Origin: Charina bottae
Lineage: Eukaryota > Chordata > Lepidosauria > Squamata > Charinaidae
Length of the DNA: 64,000 nucleotides
Direction of reading: 5' to 3'
Assembly: GCA_023362775.1 (NCBI GenBank)
Contig: JALMGJ010000029.1
Location: 1,640,001-1,704,000 of the forward strand
Below, piece after piece: positions 42,321-52,404 of this stretch; within the stretch, counting starts at the first letter, position 1, and every line of letters begins with the position of its first letter. Both the position numbers and the translations under genes were made by a program. Below the pieces are notes generated by a model. The model was not told the origin of the DNA, ran no database searches, and saw only the letters and a list, made by a program, of their open reading frames with translations.

Positions 42321-43030
42321 GCCACGATCTTGTCTCTCCCTATGGATACCCCTGCTGCAGTGAGTGCAGACCGAAGATAATGTGCTGCAGGCAGTTTATG
42401 TATTCCAAGAAGAGACTGATTGACTTTAAACAGAGGAAGCAGACAGGAAATCAATGTAGTTGGGATTAATTCAAGTGGGGGCACTGCCATCACGATGCTG
42501 TGGTTATCAAGTTAGATGGGGCAAAGGAATCCATGTTTGAATCTTCTGGATGACTTTGAACCAATCACTGTTTCTCAGCCTAACCCACAAGCTTCACCAG
42601 AGGGTGAAACTGGAAGATAGAAGGCTGCTGGAATGATGTTGGGTAGTAATTTAACAAATAAACAGATAATGGAGCACCTAGTAATTCTCACTCTGCTGCT
42701 ACATCTGTATGTAAAGCAAATGTAAAAGCTCCATAATATTCTACAGGTCTCTTGTTCAAAGGAAGCCACATTCTGTAGCTTTTTCCTCAGGGTTTCTTAG
42801 CCACCTGGAGAAAATGCGAGTGCATATGAAAACACGGAACTACTGTATATCTCATCCACTGGGAAATGTTTATCAGTCTGATTTAGGTAGAGTTTACAAA
42901 TTTGGAATACTGGCTTTTAAACTATTTCTGAGGATCTTTAATGTATCTTCTAATCAAGAGATGTGCAGCTGGTAGCTTTCCAACTTGCAACAGTACTATA
43001 GATGAGTTTTTCCCTAAGATATACAGAAGA

Positions 43031-43375
43031 GAGCCAGTTTGGTCTAGTGGTTAAGGCAACAGGCTAGAAACCAGGTGACTGAGAGTTCTAGTCCCGCCTT
43101 AGGCATGAAAGCCGGCTGGGTGACCTTGGGCCAGTCCCTGTCTCTCAGCCCTAGGAAGGAGCCAATGGCAAACCAGGAGACTGAGAGTTCTAGTCCCGCC
43201 TTGGGCACGAAAGCCGGCTGGGTGACCTTGGGCCAGTCCCTCTTTCTCAGCCCAACTCGCCTCACAGGGTTGTTGTTGTGGGGAAAATAGGAGAAGGGAG
43301 GAGTATTAGGTATGTTCGCTGCCTTGAGTTATTTATAAAAATAATAAAGGCGGGATATTAAATAAATAAATGAAA
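43031..43375 (+). mobile_element. Chimeric two-headed tRNA SINE, copy 2
   Basis: It reads gagccagtttggtctagtgg, first unit to ccctaggaaggagccaatgg, junction caaaccaggagactgagagt, second unit, then the gttatttataaaaataataa tail and AAAT repeats. The internal junction is identical to copies 22673 and 57198. Confidence 0.9.
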
Positions 43376-43867
43376 CTGAAATTGCTTTACGCATAGTTTT
43401 AGTTTCAGTTCTTCCTGCAATGAAGTTATGGGAACTGAGTGTACCTTAGAAATTACCTGGAATCAGCTGTAGAATACAAGGATTCTGCCCCAAAGTTGCT
43501 TAAAAGAAAAACTGATATATAAAAGATGTTCCTGAAGATAGGAATTCTGATCTAGAAGGAAGGATGATAGCTTTTTGGTGAGTTAAAAATATAAAGAAAT
43601 GAATTACACTGGAATTATTTCTGCAAAATTTTGAGGTAAAGCACTTTTTGTAGAAGCATTGAATGGGAATTCTGTCAGAATCCATGCCACTGAAGATACT
43701 AAGAAGAGTCGTATGAAATGGGATGCTATTTAAAACCCAAACTGGCAACATGGCAGGCAGACAGCTTGCTAGAAAAGCAAAAGAGAAAGACAAGTCAGAT
43801 AAAACAATTTCTCCACACCTGTGCCAAAATAAAAAAAGCTGAACAGTCTGCAAGCTGATTCTAGACT

Positions 43868-43943
43868 AGTGTTTCTCAGCCTTGGCAACTTTAAGATGTG
43901 TGGACTTCAACTTCCAGAATTCCCCAGCCAGCATGCATGGTAA
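43868..43943 (+). mobile_element. Half of the palindromic hAT MITE
   Basis: agtgtttctcagccttggca and acttcaacttccagaattcc match the left half of the element at 1765-1881; the right half is absent. Confidence 0.6.
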
Positions 43944-44234
43944 AGAAAGAATGAAAATTTCTCCATCTCTCATAATACTAGAACTAGAGGCCACCCAATG
44001 AAACTGGCCCCTGTCTCTGTTACTCCTGATCAGGTCAAGGTTAATAATACTTACACTTCATGTACTTACGATCAAAGGAAAAATCCATTCCTGTTTCCAT
44101 ATGAACAGGATATTTTGATCTGAAGAAGGCACCAGAAAGTTTCACTTTCCACCTATAAAATGTAAAAGAAAAAGGAAATATAGGAACCTATGTATATGCT
44201 AAAGGTATAAGTTAGTATAAAAGATTACCACACA

Positions 44235-44470
<236 letters not shown>

Positions 44471-45205
44471 GAGAGAGAGAGAAAGAGAGAGAGAGAAAGC
44501 TGGATAAAAGATAGGCTAATGTATTACGACAAAATCTACATCAAACTAGAAGCCAGATCTCACTGGAATCCAAGAGAAGTATGGGAGGCAGTCGGGAGGA
44601 ACAATGTCTTGTAGCCGGCTGCAGCACATGGCCAGATGTGCCCAGCATATCATCATGAATAATGTGAGGTCTTTTGCAGCTATAACTCGATCTTTGCTCA
44701 ATGTAAACCTCAGATCATGTACGAATGAGCTAATAGGACAATGGAGGAAATCCTAGCAAGCTCTATATAATATATTAATATACAGTACTGTATATCATGT
44801 AATAAATATTAAATATTATGTAATTAGTACTGTTCTTATTACATATAGAGTTCAAAGTAGCTTACAAGCAACATTCCAACAGGGTGAAAAGGACAAAGGG
44901 AATGAAGGAGTTTGGCTTGCTTATCTAATTGCAAGAATGTATAAAATTCGCTCTTGAAGTTTGATGCAAGTTTGAAGGTGCTGACAGTGAGAAAAGATGA
45001 TGTTCCCTGAAGCCATCTTGGCAGCTGTTTCCAAGCTGTCCTTCAATCCAGCTATAAGTGTCAAGATAATTGCGTGGTCTGCAACCCCTTTCAGCTTCTA
45101 AAGCTTTACAGAATTTGTCTGGACAATAAAACTGTCATTTCCTTCAAGCATTTAAAATTTGGACAGGTATCTCAAAGGTACAGAATACATATTTGTGTAT
45201 ATGTA
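44471..45205. other. Intronic sequence, no recognised feature
   Basis: No coding motif. 44520-44760 has the texture of an old LINE fragment (ttacgacaaaatctacatca and tcatgtacgaatgagctaat) but no domain can be read. Confidence 0.35.
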
Positions 45206-45454
45206 CGTGACGGAGTGAGCTCCCGCACCAGCACCAGCTCTTGCCAGCCTAGCAATTTGAAAGCATGCAAATGCAAGTAGATCAATAGGTACCACTTTGG
45301 TGGATAGGTAACAGCGTTCCATGTGCGTCGTGTGGCCACATGACCGCGGAAGCGTCTTCGGACAGCGCTGGCTCTTCGGCTAAGAAACGGAGATGAGCAC
45401 CGGCCCCTGGAGTCAGACACAACTGTGTGGGGGGAAACCTTTACCTTTACCTAT
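45206..45454 (+). mobile_element. Sauria-type SINE, 5'-truncated
   Basis: It starts at cgtgacggagtgagctcccg, lacking the tRNA-like head, and continues through the body to gagtcagacacaactgtg and aaacctttacctttacc. Confidence 0.85.
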
Positions 45455-45906
45455 TTTCAATGATATGCATTATTAAGACCAACAAATGAATGAAAACGTA
45501 GCCAATTAAATGTTCATACCTGAGTTATTTACTAAAAGTTATATCCTACCTAGCTCCAGAGATTGTAGGTGGCTCTGAGAACCAAGTACTGGTTTATAAA
45601 GGTGCACCTGAAATCCTGGCTATGGGCTCATTTTGCTAATTAGAGATTGCAACACAAAGCTATTTATATATGTATTTAGGAAGCAGGAGCTTCAGACAAC
45701 CAAGGGATTCATGTGATGTTTGTTTCCATTTTATTTTCTGGTTAGCAACAGATAATAAACATTAATTTATGGCACAAACTTCATAGGAGTCTTATAGTCT
45801 GCTCCCTTAACCCTTTGTTTTGCTAGGTTTGTCACAAATTTGCTTTGGATGGATCAGGCAGGACAAGCCTGTTTATATTTTATACTATAAATCTATTTGT
45901 TGTTGT

Positions 45907-48287
45907 TCAGTTGTTTAGTTGTGTCTGACTCTTCGTGACCTCATGGACCATAGCACGCCAGGCCTTCCTGTCCTCCACTGTCTCCCGGAGTTTACTCAAA
46001 TTCATGTTCATTACATCGGTGATGCTATCTAACCATCTCATCCTCTGCCGTCCCCTTCTCCTTTTGCCTTCAGTCTTTCCCAGCATCAGGGTCTTTTCCA
46101 GTGAGTCCTCTCTTCGCATTAGGTGGCCAAAGTATTTGAGCTTCAGCTTCAGTATCTGTCCTTCCAATGAGCAGTCAGGGTTGATTTCCTTTAGGATTGA
46201 CTGGTTTGACCTCCTTGCAGTCCAAGGGACTCTCAAGAGTCTTCTCCAGCACCACAGTTCGAAAGCATCAATTCTTCGGCGCTCAGCCTTCCTTATGGTC
46301 CAACTTTCACAGCCATACATTACTACTGGAAAAACCATAGCTTTAAGTATACGGACCTTTGTCGGCAAGGTGATGTCTCTGCTTTTTAATATGCTGTCTA
46401 GGTTTGCCATAGCTTTCCTCCCAAGGAGCAAGCGTCTTTTAATTTCATGGCTGCAGTCACCGTCTGCGGTGATCTTGGAGCCCAAGAAAATAAAATCTGT
46501 CACTGCTTCCATTTCTTCCCCTTCTATTTGCCAGGAAGTGATGGGACCAGATGCCATGTTCTGGGTTTTTTTAATGTTGAGTTTCAAGCCAGCTTTTGCA
46601 CTCTCCTCTTTCACCCTCATCAAGAGGCTCTTTAGTTCCTCTTCACTTTCTGCCATTAGGGTGGTATCGTCTGCATATCTGAGGTTGTTGATATTTCTCC
46701 CGGCAATCTTAACTCCGGCTTGTGATTCATCCAGCCCGGCATTTCTCATGATGTACTCTGCATATAAGTTAAATAAGCAGGGTGATAATATACAGCCTTG
46801 TCGTACTCCTTTCCCAATTTTGAACCAGTCGGTTGTTCCATGTCCGGTTCTAACTGTTGCTTCTTGACCCGCATACAGGTTTCTCAGGAGACAGGTAAGG
46901 TGGTCTGGTACTCCCATCTCTTTAAGACTTTGCCACAGTTTGTTGTGGTCCACACAATCAAAGGCTTTAGCGTAGTCAATGAAGCAGAAGTAGATGTTTT
47001 TCTGGAACTCTCTTGCTTTTTCCATGATCCAGCGAATGTTGGCAATCTGATCTCTAGTTCCTCTGCCTCTTCGAAACCCAGCTTGCACTTCTGGTAGTTC
47101 TCGGTTCACATACTGCTGAAGCCTAGCTTGTAGGATTTTGAGCATAACCTTGCTAGCATGTGAAATGAGTGCAATTGTACGGTAGTTTGAACATTCTTTG
47201 GCATTGCCCTTCTTTGGAATTGGAACGTAAACTGACCTTTTCCAATCCTGTGGCCACTGTTGAGTTTTCCAAATTTGTTGGCATATTGAGTGCAGCACTT
47301 TAACAGCATCATCTTTTAGGATTTTAAATAGCTCAGCTGGGATACTGTCTTCTCCGCTAGCTTTGTTGTTAGTAATGCTTCCTAAGGCCCACTTGACTTC
47401 ACTCTCTAGGATGTCCGGCTCAAGGTCAGTGACCACACCATCGTATTGATCAGGGATATTAAGATCTTTCTTGTATAGTTCTTCTGTGTATTCTTGCCAC
47501 CTCTTCTTAATCTCTTCTGCTTCTGTTAGGTCCCTGCCTTTTTTGTCCTTTATCATGCCCATCTTTGCACAAAACGTTCCCTTGATATCTCCGATTTTCT
47601 TGAAGAGATCTCTAGTCTTCCCCATTCTATTGTTTTCCTCAATTTCTTTGCATTGTTCATTTAAGAAGGCCTTCTTATCTCTCCTTGCTATTCTCTGGAA
47701 TTCTGCATTCAATTGTTTATATCTTTCCCTTTCTCCCTTGCCTTTTGCTTCCCTTCTTTCCTCAGCTATTTGTAAAGCCTCATCAGTCAACCACTTTGCT
47801 TTCTTGCATTTCTTTTTCTTTGGGATGGTTTTAGTTGCTGCCTCCTGTACAATGTTACGAACCTCCATCCATAGTTCTTCAGGCACTCTGTCTACCAGGT
47901 CTAATCCTTTAAATCTATTCCTCACCTCCACTGTATATTCATAAGGGATATGATTTAGGTCATACCTGAGTGGTCTAGTGGTTTTCTCTACGTTCTTCAA
48001 TTTAAGCCTAAATTTTGCGATAAGAAGCTCATGATCTGAGCCACAGTCAGCTCCAGGTCTTGTTTTTGCTGATTGTATAGAGCTTCTCCATCTTTGGCTG
48101 CAAAGTATATAATCAATCTGATTTCGGTATTGACCATCTGGTGATGTCCATGTGTAGAGTCGTCTCTTGTGTTGTTGGAAAAGAGTGTTTGCTATGACCA
48201 GCGCGTTCTCTTGACAAAATAACCGGAATAACAGGCAAGTTCGGCCTCGGAGTACAAAATGAAGCAGGGCAAAGGCTAATAGAGTTT
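45907..48287 (-). pseudogene. BovB reverse transcriptase ORF
   Basis: On the minus strand the frame is open from the fold-back to the stop at 45907. The part from 48000 is 697 codons. It begins with the end of the endonuclease (GADCGSDHELLIAKFR near 48050, with the SDH catalytic motif). A KKKKCKKAKW linker follows. The reverse transcriptase includes PIPKKGNAKECSNYRTIALI, FIDYAKAFDCVDHNKLWQSL, GVRQGCILSPCLFNLYAEYI and NNLRYADDTTLMAE, so the YADD active site is intact. The C-terminal domain ends MVHEVTKSQTQLNN. The upstream endonuclease is in another frame because of the fold-back, so the whole protein is not made. This is a nearly intact RTE gene and the best preserved LINE here. Confidence 0.92.
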
Positions 48288-48355
48288 TCTATTAGCCTTT
48301 GCCCTGCTTCATTTTGTACTCCGAGGCCGAACTTGCCTGTTATTCCGGTTATTTT
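48216..48355. repeat. Perfect 68-bp inverted repeat with 4-bp loop inside BovB
   Basis: 48216-48283 and 48288-48355 are exact reverse complements with a 4-base spacer. The right arm is the native BovB sequence on the minus strand; the left arm is an inverted copy of it. AAAA/TTTT sits at both ends of the duplicated unit, as expected from a short-homology strand switch. A cloning or assembly artefact has to be excluded. Confidence 0.9.
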
Positions 48356-49063
48356 TTGACTTCCTACTTTAGCATTCCAGTCCCCTATGATGAAAAGGAC
48401 ATCTTTTTTTGGTGTTAGTTCTAGAAGGTGTTGTAGGTCTTCATAGAACCGGTCAACTTCAGCTTCTTCGGCATCAGTGGTTGGGGCATAGACTTGGATC
48501 ACTGTGATGTTGAATGGTTTGCCTTGGATTCGAACTGAAAGCATTCTGTCGTTTTTGAGGTTGTACCCCAGTACTGCCTTTCCCACTCTTTTATTGACTA
48601 TGAGAGCTACTCCATTTCTTCTAAGGGATTCTTGCCCACAGTAGTATATATAATGGTCTCCTGAAATAAATTCGCCCATTCCTGTCCATTTTAGTTCGCT
48701 GATTCCCAAGATGTCAATGTTCAATCTTGTCATCTCATGTTTGACCACATCCAGCTTACCTTGATTCATAGATCTTACATTCCAGGTTCCTATGCAATAT
48801 TGTTCTTTACAGCATCGGACTTTCCTTCCACTTCCAGACACATCCACAACTGAGCGTCCTTTCGGCTTTGGCCCAGCCGCTTCACTCTTTCTGGAGCTAC
48901 TCGGAATTGCCCTCCGCTCTTCCCCAGTAGCATTTTGGACACCTTCCGACCTGAGGGGCTCATCTTCCGGCGTCATATATTTTAGCCTTTTGATACTGTC
49001 CATGGGTTTTCTTGGCAAGGATACTGGAGTGGTTTGCCATTCCCTCCTCCAGTTTTGGACCAC
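48288..49063 (-). pseudogene. BovB APE-type endonuclease (N-terminal part of the ORF)
   Basis: From the ATG at 49063 the frame encodes a basic N-terminus, then YCIGTWNVRSMNQGKLDVVK, ISELKWTGMGEF (catalytic Glu), IYYCGQESLRRNGVALIVNK, NPKND-like AVLGYNLKNDRML, VIQVYAPTTDAEEAEVDRFY and FIIGDWNAKVGSQ. The native text runs through KFGLGVQNEAGQRLIE to about 48288. After that the reading enters the inverted copy and terminates at 48113 in foreign residues. The final SDH motif lies in the reverse transcriptase frame. The net insertion of 67 bp accounts for the frame change. Confidence 0.9.
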
Positions 49064-49204
49064 GTTTTGTCAGAACTCTCCGTCATGACCTGTTCTTCTT
49101 GACCTGACTTCATTGAGTTACGCAAGCCCCTTCGCCACGACAAGGCAGTGATCCATGAAGGGGTAAATATAAATATAAAATATAAATCTATAGCAGCACT
49201 CAAT

Positions 49205-49277
49205 GTTCATGCTGGCTGGGAAATTCTGGGAGTTGAAGTCCACACATCTTAGAGATGCCCAGGTTGAGGAACACTGA
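49205..49277 (-). mobile_element. Half of the palindromic hAT MITE
   Basis: ctgggaaattctgggagttg, aagtccacacatcttagaga and caggttgaggaacactg match the right half of the element at 1765-1881. Confidence 0.6.
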
Positions 49278-49365
49278 TCTATAGTAAAGATTTCACTCTT
49301 GAAGCATTCTCTGTATTGCTTCATGGGTACCAGGTAGCCTCTAAGTTTTATAAACATGAAGTCTT

Positions 49366-49596
49366 TTTTCCCCCCCTGCTGTTCAATCGTGTCCGATTCT
49401 TGGCAACTGCCTGACAAGTCCCTGCAGTTTTCTTGGCAAGATTTCAGAAGTGGTTTACCATTGCCTCCTTCCAGGGCTGAGAGAGAGCGACTGGCCCAAG
49501 CTCACCCAGCTGACTTCATGCCTAAGGCGGGACTAGAACTCACGGACGTCTGGTTTCTAGCCTGATGCCTTAACCACTACACCAAACTGGTTCTCA
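49366..49596 (-). mobile_element. tRNA SINE with BovB-like tail
   Basis: In reverse, the head is gagaaccagtttggtgtagt and ggcatcaggctagaaaccag. The body is tagtcccgccttaggcatga, then cagccctggaaggaggcaat and ggtaaaccacttctgaaatc. The tail is gccaagaatcggacacgatt. It supplies the first unit of the chimeric SINEs at 22673, 43031 and 57198 up to the caatggyaaacca stretch. Confidence 0.8.
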
Positions 49597-49599
49597 ACA

Positions 49600-50593
49600 T
49601 AAAGTCTTAATCCTTAATCCTTTATATCTAACTTGACCTATACCCTATATATTTTCCTGTAATCCCACTGACGAATTTACAGAGTTGGCAGTGTTTTCTA
49701 TTAGCTTGGTGGACTGAGTTCATCAAAAGAATGTACAGTTCCTGCTCCTTTAAGTGCTGGGGAGATTTTCTTACCCCCCTCCCTAAACTGCTTTCACTTT
49801 CACTGGCCTTCTTAGTTGTGAGAGTCCTATTTCTGTGACTCTTGAGATTTCAGGTGGATGAGTTACTTGGAAGTAAATTTACCCTTTATCCCAGCAGGCA
49901 GGCCGTTTCTCCTTGGCTTGCATGTAGGTCTCAGCTGACCATGATGATCCAATGATCCAATCTGTAATCCAGGTGAGGCAGCTAACTTGATAATCCATTT
50001 TGAAGTTTGGGACTGCCAGACCACCTCATACTTTTGAATCCTGTAATATCTTACATTTAATCCTGGGTCTTTTATTAGACTGTATAAAGTTTGTCATTTG
50101 TCTCTGTCATTCATTTAGTACCTTTCCCCCCCCCCCAATTTTAAGTGGAATCATTTGGAACAGAAAGTTAAAACTTGGTAGAAATGTTCATTTTAATGCC
50201 TGCAGTTCTTCCTAACCAATACAGTTTTAACTTCTTAAAATATCTGCCATTATATTTTTCCAGATCTGTGAATAGTTATTTTTAAACAGGTCCTTATTAT
50301 TTTTTGTCAGATAAATTCCCTGGTGTTTAACCTTTTTAACAGTAATATTAAACCCCATTATTTGGTGCAAATATTACATTTCAGTAAAGTTCTATCCCAA
50401 CATTTGACTTTTAACATTTGAAGTATTGACTAATAAGGATATTAGTCAATACCTCAACATCAAATCATTCCGCTGTATGTCTTCCATTATCAATAAGACT
50501 CATTTGGTTGGGTAACTAAGTACAACATCATCGTCTTATAATTTTAATTCATATTCTTGAGTTGCTGATTTAATTCCTTGATGTGTCTTCTTT
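49600..50593. other. Intronic sequence, no recognised feature
   Basis: AT-rich and unique in appearance; a 50400-50455 segment has a short local inverted repeat of gactaataaggatattagtc type. Confidence 0.4.
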
Positions 50594-50605
50594 GCCCATG
50601 GCTCT

Positions 50606-51347
50606 TGTTGTTGTTGTTTATTCGTTCAGTCGTTTCCGACTCTTCGTGACTTCATGGACCAGTCCACGCCAGAGCCCTCTGTCGGCCGTCACCATCCCCA
50701 GCTCCCCAATGGTTGAGTCCGTCACCTCCAGAATACCATCCATCCATCTTGCCCTTGGTCGGCCCCTCTTCCTTTTGCCTTCCACTTTCCCTAGCATCAG
50801 CTTCTTCTCCAGGGTATCCTGTCTTCTCATTATGTGGCCAAAGTACTTCAGTTTTGCCTTTAATATCATTCCCTCAAGTGAGCAGTCTGGCTTGATTTCC
50901 TGGAGTATGGACTGGTTTGATCTTCTTGCAGTCCAAGGCACTCTTAGAATTTTCCTCCAACACCACAGTTCAAAAGCATCTATCTTCCTTCGCTCAGCCT
51001 TCCTTATGGTCCAGCTCTCACAGCCATAGGTTACTACGGGGAATACCATTGCTTTAACTATGCGGACCTTTGTTGTCAGTGTGATGTCTCTGCTCTTAAC
51101 TATTTTATCAAGATTTGCCATTGCTCTCCTCCCAAGAAGTAGACGTCTTCTGATTTCCTGGCTGCAGTCAGCGTCTGCAGTAATCTTTGCGCCTAGAAAT
51201 ACAAAGTCTGTCACTGCCTCCACTTTTTCTCCCTCTATTTGCCAGTCATCAATCAAGCTCGTTGCCATAATCTTGGTTTTTTTGAGGTTTAACTGCAACC
51301 CAGCTTTTGCACTTTCTTCTTTCACCTTCGTCATAAGGCTCCTCAAG
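50606..51347 (-). mobile_element. BovB-like RTE, lineage B, 5'-truncated
   Basis: A 12-bp duplication gcccatggctct (50594-50605, 51348-51359) brackets 742 bp. The minus strand has an uninterrupted 242-codon frame: LQLNLKKTKIMATSLIDDWQ, ADCSQEIRRRLLLGRRAMAN, CESWTIRKAERRKIDAFELW and KRKRGRPRARWMDGILEVTD. It shows the junction that the solo LTR interrupts at 27740. Confidence 0.93.
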
Positions 51348-51359
51348 GCCCATGGCTCT

Positions 51360-52224
51360 AAATACCAATAAGAATAAGGAAGGAGAAAGGAGACAACTTT
51401 GTCTTGTCACATTCATTATGATACATTTTTTTTATAAAAGCAACATTTAATATTACCTTTGCTTCTTGTTCTTATCTATCAGAAAAAGTCAGAGGCACAA
51501 TTCATCTTCTTCAGAGTCCTCATCATGAAAGACACTTCCAAATTATCAAAACCTTTATCTGCATAGAAAAATAGCATAATCACCTTCTTGTTTTTCTGAT
51601 TTATATTATCAATAACTCACAAGATATATCGAATGTTATGTCTCATATTTCTTTGGAACAAATCCAGTCTGATCAGGCAGTATTAATTCAGTTAAAATAA
51701 TTCCGTTTGCAAGTATGGCTGTAAAAAGTTTATAGTTTACATTCAGTAAGAAAACACATCTATCCAACTTGGGAAAGGCTGGGTCATTTTCCTCCTTCAT
51801 CAAGGAGATGAAAGCATCTTTCTATGATGAAGGAAGTTCTTGACATTGTTGAATCTCATTCATGAACCTGAGTTCAGAACCTACAGTAACTCATAAACCT
51901 GAGTTAATGGTTTAACCAAAATTTCTGGAAAGTTTTGTAGTAGATTGCAGAAATGTAATCAGGTTAGTTTCATCTTCTGTTCTGAGTTTACTAAGAGCTT
52001 CCTTTTGTTGGTCTTTAAATTTTTGTAGTATTGTATTTAAATGTTCTTCAGTATTTTCCAGATCAGATTCTGTTTACTATATAATCTTGAATAGTATATC
52101 TTGAATAGTATTAATATAATCTTGAGACGTATTCATTACATTTTCCAAACTCTTCTGTATGAGCTTCCTTCCACAAGGTCAATTTAGGAACTTCCACATT
52201 GCCAAATATCTGTCTGGCTTGGAC
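51360..52224. other. Intronic sequence, no recognised feature
   Basis: AT-rich. 51480-52130 has a loose resemblance to old LINE 3' sequence but no motif can be defended. Confidence 0.35.
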
Positions 52225-52235
52225 ACTTAAAATAG

Positions 52236-52393
52236 TCTATGAAGGTTCTCAGTCATCCAGGTGGAATTGTCTGTAGCTTGAATCATGTCAACTGGATTTC
52301 TATTTTCTCAGTGGAAACGTTTCGCTCCTTATCCAAGGAGCTTCTTCAGTCTGAGCAAAGTTGGTAAGGGAATCCTAAATATGTTTCTAGGTA
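52236..52393 (-). mobile_element. Penelope-type solo terminal repeat, family 3
   Basis: A 158-bp insert with an 11-bp duplication acttaaaatag at 52225-52235 and 52394-52404. It holds no gene. The assignment rests on the hammerhead core at 52316-52349 with the gcgaaacgttt motif and on the 10-12-bp duplication, like the two other Penelope families here. Confidence 0.7.
52316..52349 (-). ncRNA. Candidate hammerhead ribozyme (Penelope family 3)
   Basis: On the minus strand CTGAAGA (52349-52343) is followed by a perfect 7-bp stem GCTCCTT/AAGGAGC with loop GGAT, then GAAAC (52323-52319) and GTT (52318-52316). Flanking CTCAG and CTGAG (52351-52355, 52307-52311) can pair as helix I with an internal loop. 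It has the best helix II in the window. Confidence 0.7.
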
Positions 52394-52404
52394 ACTTAAA
52401 ATAG

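Larger units (their letters stand above)
45897..49180 (-). mobile_element. BovB LINE, lineage A, full length
   Basis: A 3,284-bp element with an 11-bp duplication tataaatctat at 45886-45896 and 49181-49191. The 5' UTR is recognisable (ggcttgcgtaactcaatgaa in reverse near 49120). One long reading frame follows with endonuclease and reverse transcriptase, and the 3' end carries a gtgtctgactcttcgtgacc-type sequence and TTG repeats. The only clear coding defect is the fold-back at 48216-48355. BovB is known for patchy, horizontally spread distribution among squamates and ruminants. Its 3' end resembles the tail of the Sauria SINEs nearby, so it or its relatives probably mobilise them. Confidence 0.95.
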
